In this document: one piece after another, positions 63,494 to 64,000 of the stretch | Numbering within the stretch: position 1 is the first letter of the stretch | Layout: each line of letters starts with the position of its first letter | Assembly: GCA_946406435.1 (NCBI GenBank) | Contig: CAMJKP010000003.1 | Location: forward strand, 1 to 64,000 | Reading direction: 5' to 3' | Origin: an uncultured Prevotellaceae bacterium | GTDB taxonomy: Bacteria > Bacteroidota > Bacteroidia > Bacteroidales > Bacteroidaceae | DNA length: 64,000 nucleotides | Program-made: the position numbers and the translations under genes | Notes under the pieces: generated by a model | Told to the model about the DNA's origin: nothing | What the model saw: the letters and a program-made list of their open reading frames with translations, nothing else | Databases searched by the model: none

Positions 63494-63557
63494 TAACGCA
63501 AAGTCGCAGAGTCGCAAGGTTTTATCCTCTCTGCGTCTTTGCGACTTTGCGTTTTTA
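63494..63557. repeat. 'aacgcaaagacgcagag' palindromic repeat, copy 2 (possible terminator)
   Basis: TTAACGCAAAGTCGCAGAG and CTTTGCGACTTTGCGTT form a long hairpin followed by T5, 8 bp after the porN stop. In reverse complement it matches the copy at 33493-33556. Confidence 0.8.
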
Positions 63558-63584
63558 TTAATAAGATTACCAACAATTACAATT

Positions 63585-64000
63585 ATGAAAAGAACATTAC
63601 TTGCAATATTAGCCACGATTCTGCTCGCGCTTCCTTCAAGTGCGCAGATAAAATTCGGTATTCAGGGTGGCTTGAACATTAACAAATTCAGCATGGATAC
63701 CAAGGTCATAGAGTCTGGAAATCAGGCTGGTTTCTATATCGGGCCAACATTCCTTATAGGCTTACCAATCTTCGATGCTGAGGTAGCCGGCATCTACGAT
63801 GTACGTAGGGGTGAGGTTGATGGTGAGAGCATAACCGAACAGAACGCCAACGTTCAAATAAATATCCGCAAGGGATTTGACATCAACGACAACAGTCAGA
63901 TTTTCGTATTTGCCGGTCCACAATACTCTTTCAATATTGATGCTGATGGTATCGACGAGGTATCTGATTGCGTAAAAGACTGGCGTTGGAAGAATAGCGA
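63585..64000 (+). CDS. Partial PorT-like outer membrane beta-barrel protein (C-terminus off the right edge)
   Basis: Open to the window edge and absent from the ORF track. The signal peptide MKRTLLAILATILLALPSSA is followed by IKFGIQGGLNINKFSMD and GFYIGPTFLIGLPIFDAEVA, the pattern of the outer membrane beta-barrel/PorT family. At least 138 residues are present. PorT itself is needed for T9SS in Porphyromonas, but many relatives are not, so a T9SS role is only suggested by its position after porN. Confidence 0.75.
   Translation, partial: MKRTLLAILATILLALPSSAQIKFGIQGGLNINKFSMDTKVIESGNQAGFYIGPTFLIGLPIFDAEVAGIYDVRRGEVDGESITEQNANVQINIRKGFDINDNSQIFVFAGPQYSFNIDADGIDEVSDCVKDWRWKNS

Overview
The window looks like chromosome from a Prevotella-like member of the Bacteroidales. 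The signs are a complete PorP-K-L-M-N type IX secretion (T9SS) block, BspA-type leucine-rich repeat surface proteins, an OmpA-family protein, Bacteroidetes-type TrmB and helix-hairpin-helix barrel proteins, and about 17 intergenic promoters matching the Bacteroidetes -7 box TAnnTTTG. No rRNA, tRNA or CRISPR array was seen. The genus is an inference from gene content.

Layout. (1) 1 to about 5.53 kb is the right end of an integrative element, all on the minus strand: a partial DNA-binding protein, an excisionase-like HTH protein, a membrane protein, a tyrosine recombinase, and a zinc-finger protein with four tandem HTH modules. It ends inside a BspA-like gene, of which only the 5' part survives (5522-5878). 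(2) 5.9-6.4 kb is a gene-free segment made of a 344-bp imperfect inverted repeat with outward-facing promoters. (3) 6.4-12.8 kb, minus strand: a PEP-synthase-like protein with pseudo-receivers, a glycine-zipper lipoprotein, a GxxExxY protein and an M23 peptidase. (4) 12.9-14.7 kb, plus strand: arabinose-5-phosphate isomerase (Kdo pathway) and a LicD-type transferase. (5) 14.7-30.4 kb: fourteen tightly packed minus-strand genes, apparently one operon from a promoter at 30.46 kb. They encode a MATE transporter, a cytidylate-kinase-like protein, PurT, a phosphoethanolamine transferase, two acyltransferases, a UbiA phosphoribosyltransferase with a HAD phosphatase, two paralogous GT-C-like membrane proteins, three glycosyltransferases and a flippase. 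Most of these would build, decorate and export a surface glycan. (6) 30.5-33.5 kb, plus strand: xseAB and ilvE. (7) 33.9-38.9 kb: two secreted proteins with T9SS-like C-termini, each followed at once by a very small ORF; the two small ORFs resemble each other. (8) 39-53.7 kb: trmB-topB, an outer membrane barrel, Mrp, a giant thioester-less alpha-2-macroglobulin, a DUF1573 protein, meaB, ispH and cmk. (9) 53.9-63.5 kb: an HHH/beta-barrel protein, an OmpA-family protein and porPKLMN. A PorT-like barrel protein runs off the right edge.

How it fits together: the window joins a surface-glycan factory (regions 4 and 5) with the secretion machine that places CTD-bearing proteins on the cell surface (region 9) and two likely clients of it (region 7). 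The best candidates for something undescribed are the paired small YIxP peptides downstream of the T9SS clients, the UbiA/HAD/two-GT-C module, the four-HTH protein beside 10-bp phased iterons, and a 4+4 array of 11-bp iterons at 32.2 kb. Two dispersed palindromic repeat families are each present twice, in opposite orientations.
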